This document shows, in pieces, positions 40,034 through 55,112 of a stretch of 64,000 nucleotides of DNA. Each line of letters begins with the position of its first letter. The first letter of the stretch is position 1. A model generated the notes under the pieces. The model did no database searches, was not told the origin of the DNA, and was given only the letters and a program-made list of their open reading frames with translations. Position numbers and translations under genes: made by a program. The DNA is from Burkholderiales bacterium. GTDB lineage: Bacteria > Pseudomonadota > Gammaproteobacteria > Burkholderiales > Burkholderiaceae_C. The stretch spans positions 402,520-466,519 of the forward strand of contig JACRAY010000014.1 in the NCBI GenBank assembly GCA_016213325.1, read 5' to 3'.

Positions 40034-41977
40034 TCAGGCGTAGGCGAGTCCCGCATCGGCCAGCCCCACGAAGCCGATGTTCGCCTGGTTGAACGAAGTG
40101 TCCGCCGCCAGCAATGCCAGCCCCTCGCGCGTGATCTGGCCTGTGTCGAGCCAGGACTCGAAGAAGGCCGCTATGTCGGGGCTGGGGGTCTCGCCCATCA
40201 CGTTGCTGTAGAGAAGCTCCACGACCTCCGCGTTGCTGGCGCCCGAACCCAGGCGAACTTGCAGTGCGAGCCCGGCCAGGGCTGCATCTTGCATGCCGGC
40301 GTCCAGCAGCGAAAGGCCGATGCCGACATACGAGGCATTTCCGACCACGGGCGCGCCGAACACCGCGCCGATCAGCTTGGCCACGGTGCCTGCATGGCCG
40401 TCCAGGTCGAGCGCCAGCTTGCCGTCGGCGAAATGCAGGCGCTCCACGCCGGCCAGGGCGTGTGCGTCGTCCGCAGACAGGTTCGACTGCACCGTGCGGG
40501 CTGCGTCGGCGTCGATCGTGTAGCTGCCGGCGCTCGACGCGAAGACAGCCACGTCGATGCCCGTTCCTCCGTCGATCTGCGTCAAGAGCCCGTTGACGAC
40601 GAAGGTGTCGTCGCCGCCAAAGCCCATGACGGTGCTGCCCCGTCCACCCACCGGCAGTTGTTCCGCGGCATCGCGGCCGAGCGGCAGCAACTCGACGACC
40701 ATCGGTGCGCCGTCGGCCACCCTCAAGCCGAACAGGCGAGTCATGCCGTCGGCGCTGTCCAGGAAGCGCCAGTAGTACGGCATGTCCTGCCAGTCGGCAA
40801 ACGTGAGCAGGGAGTCGCCCTCACCTTCGATCGAATGGAACCCCGTGCCCTGGTCGTTCTGCAACAGGAACCGCCCCACGTCCTGCTGCTGCACCTGGTT
40901 GCCCCACGCCTGCCCGGCCCAGCCTTGCAGCACGATGTCGGGAAATCCGTCGAAGTTGAAGTCCGCCACCGCCAGTTCGCGGTACTGCAGCTCCGACATG
41001 AACCACACGTTCTGCGCCAGCAAGCTGGCCGTCACGCGCACGAAGTCGAAGTCGCCGTCGTTGCGGTAGATCTCGATGCCGTTGCCCGTGTACCCCGTGG
41101 CCTGGCTGCCGGGGTGCCGGCCCTCCAGTGAAAGCAACAGGTCCAGGTCGCCGTCCTGGTCGTAGTCGAAGGGCAGGATCTGTGTCACACCCATGGTGGT
41201 GTGCAGCCCGGTGCGCGGGATGTCGGCCACGGTCTCCATGTTGCCCGATGCGCGCGAAAAGATCCGCAAGGCACCAAACGCGCTGCCGCTGTCGAGGTAG
41301 CTGCCCGCAATCACCTCGGCGGACCCATCGCCATCGAGATCCGCCGTCCCGACTGCGCCCACACCCCAGAACTCGTTCGCCTCGACGAATATCCCGTCGT
41401 CCAGCACGAACGCACCCGAGGGTGACTGCACATAGGCGTGGATGTCGAAGGTGACCCCGCCCGGCTTCACGCCCATGTTCGACACCACGATGTCGTCGAG
41501 GCCGTCGCCGGTGATGTCGGCGACGGCCACGGAATGGTTGAACGCAGCTATGGTCGAGAGCCGGGTGTACTCGAAACCATCGCCCGTATCGGTGGCCAGC
41601 CAGACGTGGCCGTAGGGCCAGGTGGCGTAGCCTGTCGAGGTCTCCAGCCCGTGATCGACGATCACGAACGACAGCTGCGAAGGGTCGCCCAGGTTGATGG
41701 GACTCCAGGCGCGCGCCGAGCCCATCGAAACGTCCGCCAGGACGCGAACCAGGGTGAACTCGCCGGGCGCCGACTCGACGAACTCCAGGCCGGCAAGCAG
41801 CGGGCCCTGGTAGAAGAGCGTGGGAAACACGAAGGCGTGAACGTTTCCATCCATGCCCATGCTGAAGGCGACGCCGGCCGGCTGCAATCCCAAGCCCTGC
41901 AGGAGCGTGGGTACCGAGAGCCCCGCACCAGCGTAATCGGGAGTCGCAGATTCAATGATGCTCGCGGCGATTCCCAT
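40034..41977 (-). CDS. FG-GAP/VCBS repeat protein with the same C-terminal module (paralog C)
   Basis: VADITGDGLDDIVVSN, TADLDGDGSAEVIAGS, DYDQDGDLDLLLSL; C-terminal LALDLDGHAGTVAKLIGAVFGAPVVGNASYVGIGLSLLD. Confidence 0.75.
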   Translation of the reverse strand: MGIAASIIESATPDYAGAGLSVPTLLQGLGLQPAGVAFSMGMDGNVHAFVFPTLFYQGPLLAGLEFVESAPGEFTLVRVLADVSMGSARAWSPINLGDPSQLSFVIVDHGLETSTGYATWPYGHVWLATDTGDGFEYTRLSTIAAFNHSVAVADITGDGLDDIVVSNMGVKPGGVTFDIHAYVQSPSGAFVLDDGIFVEANEFWGVGAVGTADLDGDGSAEVIAGSYLDSGSAFGALRIFSRASGNMETVADIPRTGLHTTMGVTQILPFDYDQDGDLDLLLSLEGRHPGSQATGYTGNGIEIYRNDGDFDFVRVTASLLAQNVWFMSELQYRELAVADFNFDGFPDIVLQGWAGQAWGNQVQQQDVGRFLLQNDQGTGFHSIEGEGDSLLTFADWQDMPYYWRFLDSADGMTRLFGLRVADGAPMVVELLPLGRDAAEQLPVGGRGSTVMGFGGDDTFVVNGLLTQIDGGTGIDVAVFASSAGSYTIDADAARTVQSNLSADDAHALAGVERLHFADGKLALDLDGHAGTVAKLIGAVFGAPVVGNASYVGIGLSLLDAGMQDAALAGLALQVRLGSGASNAEVVELLYSNVMGETPSPDIAAFFESWLDTGQITREGLALLAADTSFNQANIGFVGLADAGLAYA

Positions 41978-42047
41978 CCGAGACTCCTTCGATTCGAATA
42001 CCGCGTGAGCAGGGTGGGCCAGTATAGGCTTGGGGGTGGCGGCCCCG

Positions 42048-43244
42048 CTACCCAACCCAGTGGCGCACCGGCCGCGACAGGAAATCCGGCACGGCGACGC
42101 CGTCGCTGCCTACCAGCAGCGTACGCTGTGGCTTGAAAGCCGCCGAAAATGCAGCCATGCCGGGCAGCACCTGCGGTGCGCGGCCGCTCTTCACTTCCAG
42201 GGCCAGCAGGCGGCGGCCGGACCGGACCACGAAGTCCATCTCCTGGCCGCGGTCGCGCCAATAGAACAATTCGCAGTCACCCGCGGCAGCCGCATTCGCG
42301 AGATGCGCCCCGACCGCAGATTCGACCAGGCGACCCCATAGTTCCGGCTGGGCCCTGACCTCGGCCTGCGTGAATCCGCTGCCTGCCGTGATCAAGGCCG
42401 TGTTGTAGACCTGCAGCTTGGGGCTCGAGGAGCGGGTCCGCGCGGCATCGCCGGCGTACTTGTGGAGCCCCGTCACCATTCCGGCGGCGGCCAGCAGCTC
42501 CAGGTAGTGGGCGAGCGTGGTCGTGTTGCCCGCCTCCTGCAGCGGGCCGAGCATCTTGGTGTACGACAGGACCTGGCCCGAGTAACGGCATGCCAGCTCG
42601 AACAGGCGGCGCAGCAGGGCCGGCTTGTCCACGCGCGAGAGCAGCAGGACGTCGCGCGAGATCGAGGTTTCGACCAGCGAGTCCTGGATGTAGCGTGCCC
42701 AGCGCTGCGTATCGCCGATGAGCTGCGCCGCGCCGGGATAACCGCCGTGGAACACGTAGGTGTCAACGTCCCATCCGAACGCGGCCTGCATTTCACCGAA
42801 GGACCAGTGGGGCAAGTGGATCAGTTCGAAGCGCCCGGCCAGGCTTTCCGTGAGGCCGCGCGCTATGAGGAGCGGCGCCGAGCCGAGCAGGACGACCTTG
42901 AGCGGGACTTTCTTCCTCGTGTCCTCGTCCCAGAGCCGCTTTACCGCTTCGGGCCACCTAGGGATCTTCTGCACTTCGTCCAGGACCAGCACACCGCCGC
43001 CCTGCGCCGCCGGCCCGCATTCGAGCCGCGCCGCCTCCCATTGCTGCGCGATCCATTCCGGGCCGCGTAGTGCCGGCTCGTCGGCGCTGGCAAAGCGGTA
43101 GGGCAGCGCGGAAGCTTCCACCACGCCTTGCACGAGCGTGGTCTTGCCGACCTGCCGCGGCCCGGCCACTACCTGCATGAAGCGGCGGCCCTCGGCCAGG
43201 CGCGAGGCGAGTACGGCGGACTGGGGGCGCTGGTAGTCGTCCAC
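42048..43244 (-). CDS. AAA ATPase with DUF4143 (GTG start)
   Basis: QVVAGPRQVGKTTLVQGVVE; VLVLDEVQKIPRWPEAVKRLWDED; C-terminal EMDFVVRSGRRLLALEVKSG. Confidence 0.85.
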   Translation of the reverse strand: MDDYQRPQSAVLASRLAEGRRFMQVVAGPRQVGKTTLVQGVVEASALPYRFASADEPALRGPEWIAQQWEAARLECGPAAQGGGVLVLDEVQKIPRWPEAVKRLWDEDTRKKVPLKVVLLGSAPLLIARGLTESLAGRFELIHLPHWSFGEMQAAFGWDVDTYVFHGGYPGAAQLIGDTQRWARYIQDSLVETSISRDVLLLSRVDKPALLRRLFELACRYSGQVLSYTKMLGPLQEAGNTTTLAHYLELLAAAGMVTGLHKYAGDAARTRSSSPKLQVYNTALITAGSGFTQAEVRAQPELWGRLVESAVGAHLANAAAAGDCELFYWRDRGQEMDFVVRSGRRLLALEVKSGRAPQVLPGMAAFSAAFKPQRTLLVGSDGVAVPDFLSRPVRHWVG

Positions 43245-43247
43245 GAT

Positions 43248-43289
43248 TTACTCAATGTGTTGAGTAATTTTACTCAGGATATTGAGCAA
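43248..43289. promoter_or_regulatory. Two tandem operator-like palindromes upstream of the DUF4143 gene
   Basis: TTACTCAATGTGTTGAGTAA (43248-43267, perfect arms) and TTACTCAGGATATTGAGCAA (43270-43289). Confidence 0.65.
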
Positions 43290-43300
43290 ACGGTACCTGC

Positions 43301-43678
43301 ATGACGGGCGCCGAACAGCGGCGTAAGATTGTCACCGTGAAGGCCCCTTTCGTCTTCGGCATGCTGCTGGCCACCTGCGCCCTGTGCGCAGCAAAGTCCC
43401 CTGCCGAGGAATTCGAAGAGAAGATGGGCCGGCCCAAGCCGCCCGACTTCATGCTGCCGGCCGCCGCCGACTCGCAGAAGGACCCCAAGTCGGCCGTTCA
43501 CATCATGAACATCCGCAGCACGCGGCCCGAGCAGCGCACGCCTGGCGAGAACGAGCACCTGGTCCACGAGAAGCGCCGTTCGGAAAACCAGGAGTTGCGC
43601 AACCCGCCGACACACCCGCCGGCGCCCAAGCAGATGGTCTGCGAGGGCAGCCCGATACCCGTCTGCTCGATGCGCTAG
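43301..43678 (+). CDS. Small secreted hypothetical protein
   Basis: Hydrophobic leader VKAPFVFGMLLATCALCAA; start uncertain. Confidence 0.5.
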   Translation: MTGAEQRRKIVTVKAPFVFGMLLATCALCAAKSPAEEFEEKMGRPKPPDFMLPAAADSQKDPKSAVHIMNIRSTRPEQRTPGENEHLVHEKRRSENQELRNPPTHPPAPKQMVCEGSPIPVCSMR

Positions 43679-45048
43679 GGCTTGCGGCGTCCGCGCCCTT
43701 CTTCGGACTTGCGGCGCAGGAAGGCGGGCTTGCCGGCATCCGCCGTTTCGTCGCCGATGTACCGGGACTCGTGCGCTTCCGCCACGCGCGACATGAGGCG
43801 GTTGGACTTGTAGCGCATCTCCTTCATCGACATGGCGGCGTCGCGCTCGGCCAGATCCTGCAGGCGCGCGAGCTTTTCCTGCAGCCACGGGTGGCCGGCT
43901 ACCAGCGCCTGCTGGTGCTTCAGGTAGGCGCGGGCCCCGTCGATTTCACCGCGCACCATCATCTCGCGTGCGCGAAGCGCTGCTTCGGCGAACTGAACTT
44001 CCTTCAGGCGGCGCGCGACGGTCTCGTCTTCGGGCAGCGCGGCATAGGCTTCGGCCGAAACCACCGGCAGCGACAGCATTGGCAGGTTGAGTTGCACCGC
44101 TGCACCGTCCTTGCGCTGCGCCTCGAAGCTGCCGGCCAGCACCGGGCGCAGCGCGCCGCCCGAAGCAGCCTGCGGCGGCACGTGCAGGCGCACCAGCAGC
44201 CACGACTCGGCGGCGTACGGCAAGTCGCTGACGGGCGCCCAGCCGCCTTCCAGCGGCGCCAGCTGCCCCAGCGGCTCGACGATGATGCCGTCGGCCGGCG
44301 CCGGCTTCACGCGCAGCATGCGCAGGAACAGCGACTGCAGCAGCGACAGTTCTTCGTCGAAGCTGTCGTGCAGGTCTTCGGCCGTCTGGCCGTAGTAACC
44401 CTGCCCGCCGCCTGCGCGCGCCATGCCGAGCATCAGGTCTTCGTTGAAGCCGTGGCCGAGGCCGACGGTGGTGGTGCTGACGCCCTGTGCATGCCAGCGC
44501 TTGCAGTGCGGCGTTATTTCGTCGAGCGTCTGCAGGCCCTGGTTGGCCTGGCCGTCGGACAGCAGCAGCACGCGCGACAGCGCGTTTCCGGCACCGCTTT
44601 CGGCAAGCTGCTGCACACCGGCTTCCCAGCCGGCGAACAGCGCGGTGCTGCCGCCGCTTTCGACGCCGGTGAGCGCGGCGTGGATGGCCTCGCGGCGTGA
44701 CGCGGGTTGCAGCGGCACGGGCACCTTCACCTGGTCGTCGTAGAGCACCACGGCCACCTGATCATCGGGGTGCAGGCGGTCGACGATGTGGGTGACGCAG
44801 CGCATCGCTTCGTTGAGCGGCTGCCCGTCCATGCTGCCGGAGCGGTCGACGACCAGGGCCAGGCGCAGCGGCTGCCGTTGCGCCGTGCCGGATTGCGGCG
44901 GCTGCGGCGCCTGCACGCGGATGAGGACTTCGAACGTTCCGCCGGCGCTGGAGATGGCTTGCTTGAGCGGGGTGAGGAGGATGGCGGGGTTGTACATGGG
45001 GGCTCCTTTCTGGACGCGGGCAAGCATGTTGCGCGCGGCGGGGCTCAT
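43675..45048 (-). CDS. VWA-domain protein
   Basis: LALVVDRSGSMDGQPLNEAM MIDAS motif. Confidence 0.85.
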   Translation of the reverse strand: MSPAARNMLARVQKGAPMYNPAILLTPLKQAISSAGGTFEVLIRVQAPQPPQSGTAQRQPLRLALVVDRSGSMDGQPLNEAMRCVTHIVDRLHPDDQVAVVLYDDQVKVPVPLQPASRREAIHAALTGVESGGSTALFAGWEAGVQQLAESGAGNALSRVLLLSDGQANQGLQTLDEITPHCKRWHAQGVSTTTVGLGHGFNEDLMLGMARAGGGQGYYGQTAEDLHDSFDEELSLLQSLFLRMLRVKPAPADGIIVEPLGQLAPLEGGWAPVSDLPYAAESWLLVRLHVPPQAASGGALRPVLAGSFEAQRKDGAAVQLNLPMLSLPVVSAEAYAALPEDETVARRLKEVQFAEAALRAREMMVRGEIDGARAYLKHQQALVAGHPWLQEKLARLQDLAERDAAMSMKEMRYKSNRLMSRVAEAHESRYIGDETADAGKPAFLRRKSEEGRGRRKP

Positions 45049-45068
45049 GGGGCGAGCCTCCTCTGAGG

Positions 45069-46492
45069 CTAGAGCCGAGCCAGCAACCCGCTAGCCCGTT
45101 CGACCTTGTGCTCGATCGCCCCGCGCAGCGCCTCCTCGGTCGCAACCAAGGTCACATGCTTGCGTGCCCGCGTCACGGCCGTGTAGAGCAGCTCGCGCGT
45201 GAGCACGGCGCTGGCATGCCGCGGCAGCAGCACCAGCACGTCGTCGAACTCGGAGCCCTGCGACTTGTGCACCGTCATCGCAAAAGCCGTCTCGTGCAAA
45301 GGCATGCGCGCAGGCGCGGTGGCACGCCAGCCGCCGGTGCCATCAGGGAACCACACCAGCAAGTCGCCCTGCTCATCCGGCAGCGCAATTCCGATGTCAC
45401 CATTGAAGAGCTTCAGCGTGTAGTCGTTGACCGTAACCATGACCGGGCGGCCCGCGTACCACCGGGTGCGCTGCGGCTCCAGCGCTTCGTTGATCGCCTC
45501 CACGCCCTGCGGGCCGGAGCGGGTGGCGCACAGCACGCGAAAGCGGCTGAAGGCCGCGTGAACGGCCGCCACGTCACGCGGGTCGCGCTGCACGGCTTCG
45601 AAGTACACGGCATAGCCCTGCGCGGGGTTGGCCGTGTCGCGCCACACCACCTCGCCTTCGGCACCGCGCAACCAACCAATGGCAGTCTCTGCATCCCCGG
45701 CATTGATGTCGCGCGCCAGGCGGCCGATGCCCGAATCCGCTGCAAAGCGATAGCTGGTCGTGAGCCAGGTCGCCACATCGGGCATGGACGACAGCTCGGC
45801 GAACACTGCGCCCGACTCGACCGCGGCCAGTTGGTCCTTGTCGCCGAGCAGCACGACGCGCGCTGTCGGCGGCACGGCTTCGAGCAAGTGAGTGGCCAGC
45901 GCCAGGTCCAGCATCGATGCTTCGTCCACCACCAGCAGGTCGATGGCCAGCGGGTTGTCTCTATGGTGCGCGAAGCCGCCCTTGGGGTGGTAGCGCAGCA
46001 GGCGATGGATGGTCGAAGCTTCCCGGTGGATGGCCTCGGTCATGCGCGCTGCCGCCTTGCCGGTGGGCGCAGCGAGCGCGACGCGTGTGTCGGGTTGCTC
46101 CGAGAACATCTGCTCCAGCAGCTTGACGACCATGGTGGTCTTGCCGGTGCCGGGCCCGCCGCTTATGACGCGCAGGCCGCCGGGCTGGGCCTTCGCGGCG
46201 GTGAGCCGGCGCGCGAGACGCACTTCGTAGTCGAAGTAGCGATGCAGGTACACGCGGCCTTCGCCGTCCACGACCAACGGGAACGAGCGCGGCAACTCGG
46301 GCGTACCGGCGACGCCGCTGGCCAGCAGCTTGTCGCGCACGGCCGCATCAACCGTCACGCACACGTCGCCGCGGCTCGTTGCCAGGCTCAGTTGCCGCGC
46401 GATCTCTGCGGCTTGTGCGGCATGCCCAGCCACCGCCCACCGCTCGATGTGCGCGGCAAAGCCGTCGGCCAGTTGCTGTGTGGGGTCGTGCT

Positions 46493-46496
<4 letters not shown>
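45069..46496 (-). CDS. recD: Exodeoxyribonuclease V subunit alpha
   Basis: VISGGPGTGKTTMVVKLLEQ; DLLVVDEASMLDLALATHLLEA; AFAMTVHKSQGSEFDDVLVLLP. Confidence 0.93.
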
Positions 46497-50052
<3,556 letters not shown>

Positions 50053-50056
<4 letters not shown>

Positions 50057-53000
50057 GGCGGCTCCCCCATCCACGGCATGAAGATGCTCGGGATGGCCCC
50101 GAACACCGCGCTGGCGGTCTCTTCGAACATCGGGTCATCGGGCAGGTCTTCGCGTCCGCGCAGCGCCAGCGCGTAGCCGGGCTTTTCTTTCTCGCCGAAG
50201 TAGAAGTCACTGCCCGTCCACGTCTGCCGTGCCTTGAACTCGCCGTGCTGCACCAGCGTCCAAGCCGTCTTGGGCGCGAACGGAATTGGCCCGCGCAGGC
50301 CCTGCCGGTAATAGCCAACCATCACGGCCAATGCTGCGCGCGCCTCGTCAGCAGACATCGCGCAGAACTGCCGGCTGCCGTCACGCGACAGCAGGCTCAC
50401 CGACGCGGCCGCACCTGCCGGCGGCGCCGCGCACAGCAGCAAGTGCTGGATGCCGGCATCCAGGATGTCGCGCGCCGCTTCGTCGCTGTAGCGATGGCGC
50501 ACGAAGCCGTCAGCCCTGAGCCCGGCAAAGCCTGACTGCACCACCCACTGCTCGCCGTCGATGTCCAGCGCGACGCTGGCCTGGTGCGGCGGCAGCGGCT
50601 CGCCCTGCGTGGCCGCGCGCACACGCTGCGCGAACATGCCCATCTTGACGATCTCTCGCTCGCGCTCGGCTTCGCCGATGGTGCCGGGCGGCAGCTCGGT
50701 GCCGGCCCGCGCCAGCGTGCGCACCGTTTCCACGCCCACGCCCTGCAGCAGCAGCGGCAGCAGCCGGTCGGCGAACGCGATGCGGCGCAGCCCGTCGGGC
50801 AGGAAGGGTTCGTCGTCCTGCAACTCCTCCTGGTCGCGAGGCAGGTCGAGCTTGAGGCGGCGCGCCAGCAGGTAGCGAGCCGGGTTGTTGAAGAACTCGG
50901 CGAGCTGGCGCGCGGTGACTTCGCGCCATTCTTCGGCGGGCGCGGGCAGCGGGTGGGAGAAGAAGGCGATGGCGGGTTCGATGACGGCTTCATCGTCTTC
51001 CTCATCGAGCGCAGTAGCTCCTCCATTCGTAGGCTGGGGTACCACCCCAGCTTCCTTCGCCAAACTCTCCCTCAACGCCTGCGCCAACTCTTCATCGAAA
51101 CTCCGCAGCCTCTCATCCCCCCCATCCCCAAACGCCCTGGGCGAAAACGGCTGCAGCGGATGCTCCACCACCAGCCGGTCGCGATGCCCGACCGCGTCCA
51201 GCAACTCCGACACCAGCACCGACGGCGGCAGCACCGAGTTGTCGCGGATGCTCTTGCCGGTGTAGCTGATGTACACGCTTTGCCCCGCGGCCAGCAGCAG
51301 GTCGAGGAACAGCGTGCGCTGGTCGTCGCCGCGCCTGCGGTCGCCGCGCCGCGGCGCCTGCGGCAGCAGGTCGAATTCAGACGGCCGGTCGGGCGACGGG
51401 AACTTGCCGTCGTTCATGCCGACAGCGCACACCACCTTGAAAGGCAGGTTGCGCAGGCCCGTCATGGCGGCAAACGTCACGCGCCCCGTCGGCACGCCTC
51501 CGCGCGCCGGATCGTCCAGCGCACGCTCGAGCGCGGCCCGCAGCACCGGTGCAGAAATCTTCTCTTCGAAGCCCGCACGCGCCATCGCGTCTGCAACCAC
51601 GTTCAACGTCGCGTGCAGCTCGACGTGATCTTCCTTCTCGCCGTTGTCCGGCTCGATGAAGGCATCGGCCACCGTCTGCAGGTACGCGGCCCACTCGGTG
51701 GCCGAGCGCTCGCGCCAAACCTGCTTGCGCAGCGTGGTGAGTTCTTGCACGAAGCGGCTGAACGCGCCCAGCGCCACGGCCGAAGAGCCTTCAGGCGAGC
51801 CGCTGGGCAAGCGCACGTGGAAGGGCTCGGTCACTTCGTCGGGCAAGGCATAGCCCAGGTACAGACGCTCCATGCCGTCGGCCAGCGTGTGCGCTGCGGT
51901 CGCGGGCAGCCCCAGCGACTCGATGTGCTCGGCGTCCAGCGCCCAATGCATGCCCGAGGCCAGCATCCAGTCGCGCACCTGCTGCAGCCCTGCGTCGTCC
52001 AAGCCGAACCGGCGCGCCACCGCCGGCTGCTGCAACAGCGCGAATACCGCGGTGGCCGGGCAGCGCGACAGCACGAGGGACAGCAAGTCGACGAAAGCGC
52101 GCACCGGCGCATTGACGCTGCTGCGCGCGCGGCCCGTCAGCGCGTACGGTATGCGGCGCGCGCGCGGCGCCGTGCCGAACACCGCGTCCACCAGCGGAGC
52201 CGCCGCTTCCAGGTCGGGCGTGACGACCAGCACGTCATAGGGCTGCAGCGTGGGATCAGCCGCGAACAGGCCGAGCAAATGGTCGTGCAGCACTTCGAGC
52301 TCGCGCACGAGCGAGTGGCACACGTGTATTTCGATGCTGCGGTCACCCTCTTGCCAGCGGACCGTGTCGGGCGAAATGTCCTGCAGGTCGAGCACGGCGT
52401 CCTGCAACTGCGCGAGCAAGGTGCCAGTGCCCGACTCCACATAGTCGGCAGTCGCCAAGGCACCGCCGTCGTCGGCTACGCCGGAAATCAAGCCCAGCGA
52501 CGCCTGCGCCTGCTTGCCCCACGAAGCCAGCAGGCGATTGCCCTCTTCATGCAATTGCCCGCGTCCCTCGGCCTCCAGCCGCGCCAGCTGCTTCAGGTCG
52601 ACCACCTCGTACCAGTACTCGCGGCACGGGTTGATGGCGTACAGGTGCACGTCGATGCAGCGGCCCAGCGCCTGCAGGCCTTCCAGGTACAGCGGCGGCA
52701 TGGCCGGCAAGCCGAACACGTGCACGACCGCGGGCAAGCCGCGGCTGCGCGCGAAGTCGGCACCGCCAGCCGCCAGCGCGCGCGCCATCGCATGCACGGG
52801 ATGCTCGGCGCCCAGCCCCAGGTCATTCGCAATGCGCCGCCACAGGTCGGCCTGCCACGCCTGGTCGGCGCCCAGCTTGTCGATGCTTTCGCCGCGCTGC
52901 CACCGCACCAGCCAGTCGGGCCGGTACGTCACGTATTGTTCGACCAGCTCGGCCGTGCGCACCGCCAGCTCGTAGCGCATCACCTCGTCGCTCTTGGCAG

Positions 53001-53346
53001 CGGCCAGGTAGCTGCCCAGGCGCGGGTGCGCCTGCACGAAGGCTTTGTCGCCGAACGCGGCGTACACACGCCATGTCAGCGAGGCCGGTTCGAACGGTGA
53101 GTCCTGCTTGGTGTCGCGCACGACGCTGGCCACTTGCGTCCATAGCCAGCGCGCCAGGTACGAGAATTCCACGTTGGCACACACCGAGTCGCGGTCCGCG
53201 ATGGCCAGCGTGAGCGCGCGGCGCATGGAGATGCCCGGCACCACCACCTGGTCGGCGGTGAACACGTCTTCGCGCGGCTGCGACAGGTGGCCGACGAGGC
53301 GGTCGGCCAGCGGCTGGAAGCGGTTGGAGAAGTGGACGTGGAACAT
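50053..53346 (-). CDS. recC: Exodeoxyribonuclease V subunit gamma
   Basis: MFHVHFSNRFQPLADRLVGHLSQP; order recC-recB-recD with ATGA overlaps. Confidence 0.93.
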
Positions 53347-53368
53347 CGGTGGGTACTGCTTGAGAATG

Positions 53369-55105
53369 CTAGCACCCGGCGGCGCCCTGGACGGCCAGCG
53401 CCAGGTCGCGCCACAGATCGCGCATAGCCGGCACTTCCAGCACGGCCTGGTTGCACCATCCCAGGCACTGGTGAACCGTCCATGCGCCACTGTGCTCGCG
53501 CTGCAGCGACATCGTCGCCACGCGGCGGCCCTGCGCGTTGCTGACCGAGAACACGAGCATCGTCCCCGCCAGGCACCGCCCCAGGTAGTCGTGCACGCAG
53601 TGCTGCATGCGGCGGCCCTCCTCCCACAGCTCGTCGCCGTCGCGCAGGCACGTGGCCACGAGGTCACCCCGTGCGAGCTGAGCAACCGGCACCGGCCAGC
53701 CCAAACCGCCTTCGCGCCCCGGCAGGCCTTTGGCCATGGCCCGGTGCAGCACGCCCCACCCCGCTCGGCGTTGGTTGGCGTCGGGACGCCAGCCGGTCCG
53801 CAGGACCCACTGAGTGGCGGCGCGGAATTGCTGCTCGAGAAACTGCGCGGGGTCGCCTTGCCCAGCCAACAAGGCCCGGCAATGCACCCACGCCATCGGC
53901 CACAGCCAGCGGGTGCTTGCAGCGAAGTCGGTGTGATAACCGAACTCGTCCCTGAGCCGCGCCGCGGCTTCGACGAACTTTGCAGAAGGCGCGAAGTCAG
54001 CACCGCATTCCGCCATGAAGCAGGCCGTGTCGTATGCGTAGCGCGGCGCAACGCCCGGGTCGGCGGCCAGGCGCCGCACCAGCCAGCGCCAGCCGGCGGG
54101 AGTCAGCCCCGTCTCGATCATGAAGCCGCGCAAGTCGCCCATCCCATTCAGCTGCCGGCCATCGAGCCGGGGGTCGTAGTGCACAGGCGGCATCAAGGCC
54201 GCCAGCCGCGGCGAATGATCGGCCAGCTCCTGGTACAGGGGCATGCTCCTCCACACCATGCCGATGAATCCTTCGGCGGCGTTCACGGAAAAGGCCTTGC
54301 CGTAGGTAGCATCCGCCAATTCCATGGCCGGGATCGGCCACAACGGATGCCGGAGCACCACTTCACGCCAGCCGAAGAGCCGCTCAGGCACGCCGGGCTC
54401 TTCCAGCAACCACTGGGTCGTGGCCGGCACGTTCACGGACCCGTCCCTTGCCCGGTACACGCGCTGGTCCAGCCAGTACCGAACCCAGGTGCCGGGCCTG
54501 CGCACAAGCAGGTAGCTACAGTCCAGGACGGCCCCGGACCGCTGCGCCTCGGCTCTCGGCAACCGGAACGTGACCGACTGCCTGGCATGGTCGACCCGCA
54601 GGGTGAAGCAATCGAGCACCGTGAACTCGACCCCATCAGCCTCTTCGTGCACCCACACCCCCTGCTCCATCCGGCGCAGCAGCGCCGCGCGCGTGTCGAA
54701 CAGGTACTTGAGCGGCCGCGCGCGACGCCACACTGCCATGAAGGCATGGCCCTGGCCCTTGCGGTCCTGGAACAGTGCCAGCGTCTGCACGCGCTGCATC
54801 AGGTCCGGCAGGATCGTGCGGCATCCATGTGCCAGAGGTCCCATAGGATGCGGGGCAGCGCCGCGGTCGAACATGGCGTGCCATTCGACCAGGGCCTCGC
54901 CCGAAAGGCCGAAAGCCTCGGCCAAGTGATCGAATGTGCGCACGACGTAGGCTTCGGACTGCGTGTTGCAGTCGGGCCCGTGTTCGGTGAGCGGCAGGTC
55001 GAACAGGCCCGGTTGCCCGGCACCTCCCGCAACCCGCGCGGCTTCGCGCCGGTAGGCGGACGGCCGCCCCAGCAAGGCAGGCCGCAGGATGGTCGACCCG
55101 CGCAT
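53369..55105 (-). CDS. PcfJ-like domain protein
   Basis: EEGRRMQHCVHDYLGRCLAGTMLVFSVSNAQGRRVATMSLQ. Confidence 0.7.
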   Translation of the reverse strand: MRGSTILRPALLGRPSAYRREAARVAGGAGQPGLFDLPLTEHGPDCNTQSEAYVVRTFDHLAEAFGLSGEALVEWHAMFDRGAAPHPMGPLAHGCRTILPDLMQRVQTLALFQDRKGQGHAFMAVWRRARPLKYLFDTRAALLRRMEQGVWVHEEADGVEFTVLDCFTLRVDHARQSVTFRLPRAEAQRSGAVLDCSYLLVRRPGTWVRYWLDQRVYRARDGSVNVPATTQWLLEEPGVPERLFGWREVVLRHPLWPIPAMELADATYGKAFSVNAAEGFIGMVWRSMPLYQELADHSPRLAALMPPVHYDPRLDGRQLNGMGDLRGFMIETGLTPAGWRWLVRRLAADPGVAPRYAYDTACFMAECGADFAPSAKFVEAAARLRDEFGYHTDFAASTRWLWPMAWVHCRALLAGQGDPAQFLEQQFRAATQWVLRTGWRPDANQRRAGWGVLHRAMAKGLPGREGGLGWPVPVAQLARGDLVATCLRDGDELWEEGRRMQHCVHDYLGRCLAGTMLVFSVSNAQGRRVATMSLQREHSGAWTVHQCLGWCNQAVLEVPAMRDLWRDLALAVQGAAGC

Positions 55106-55112
55106 GGCTGTA

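Noticed and set aside
39764-41131. 455-aa + strand ORF opposite paralogs B and C
   Set aside because: Antisense shadow crossing two genes.
50584-53100. 838-aa + strand ORF opposite recC
   Set aside because: Antisense shadow; low-complexity R/Q/H/V composition.
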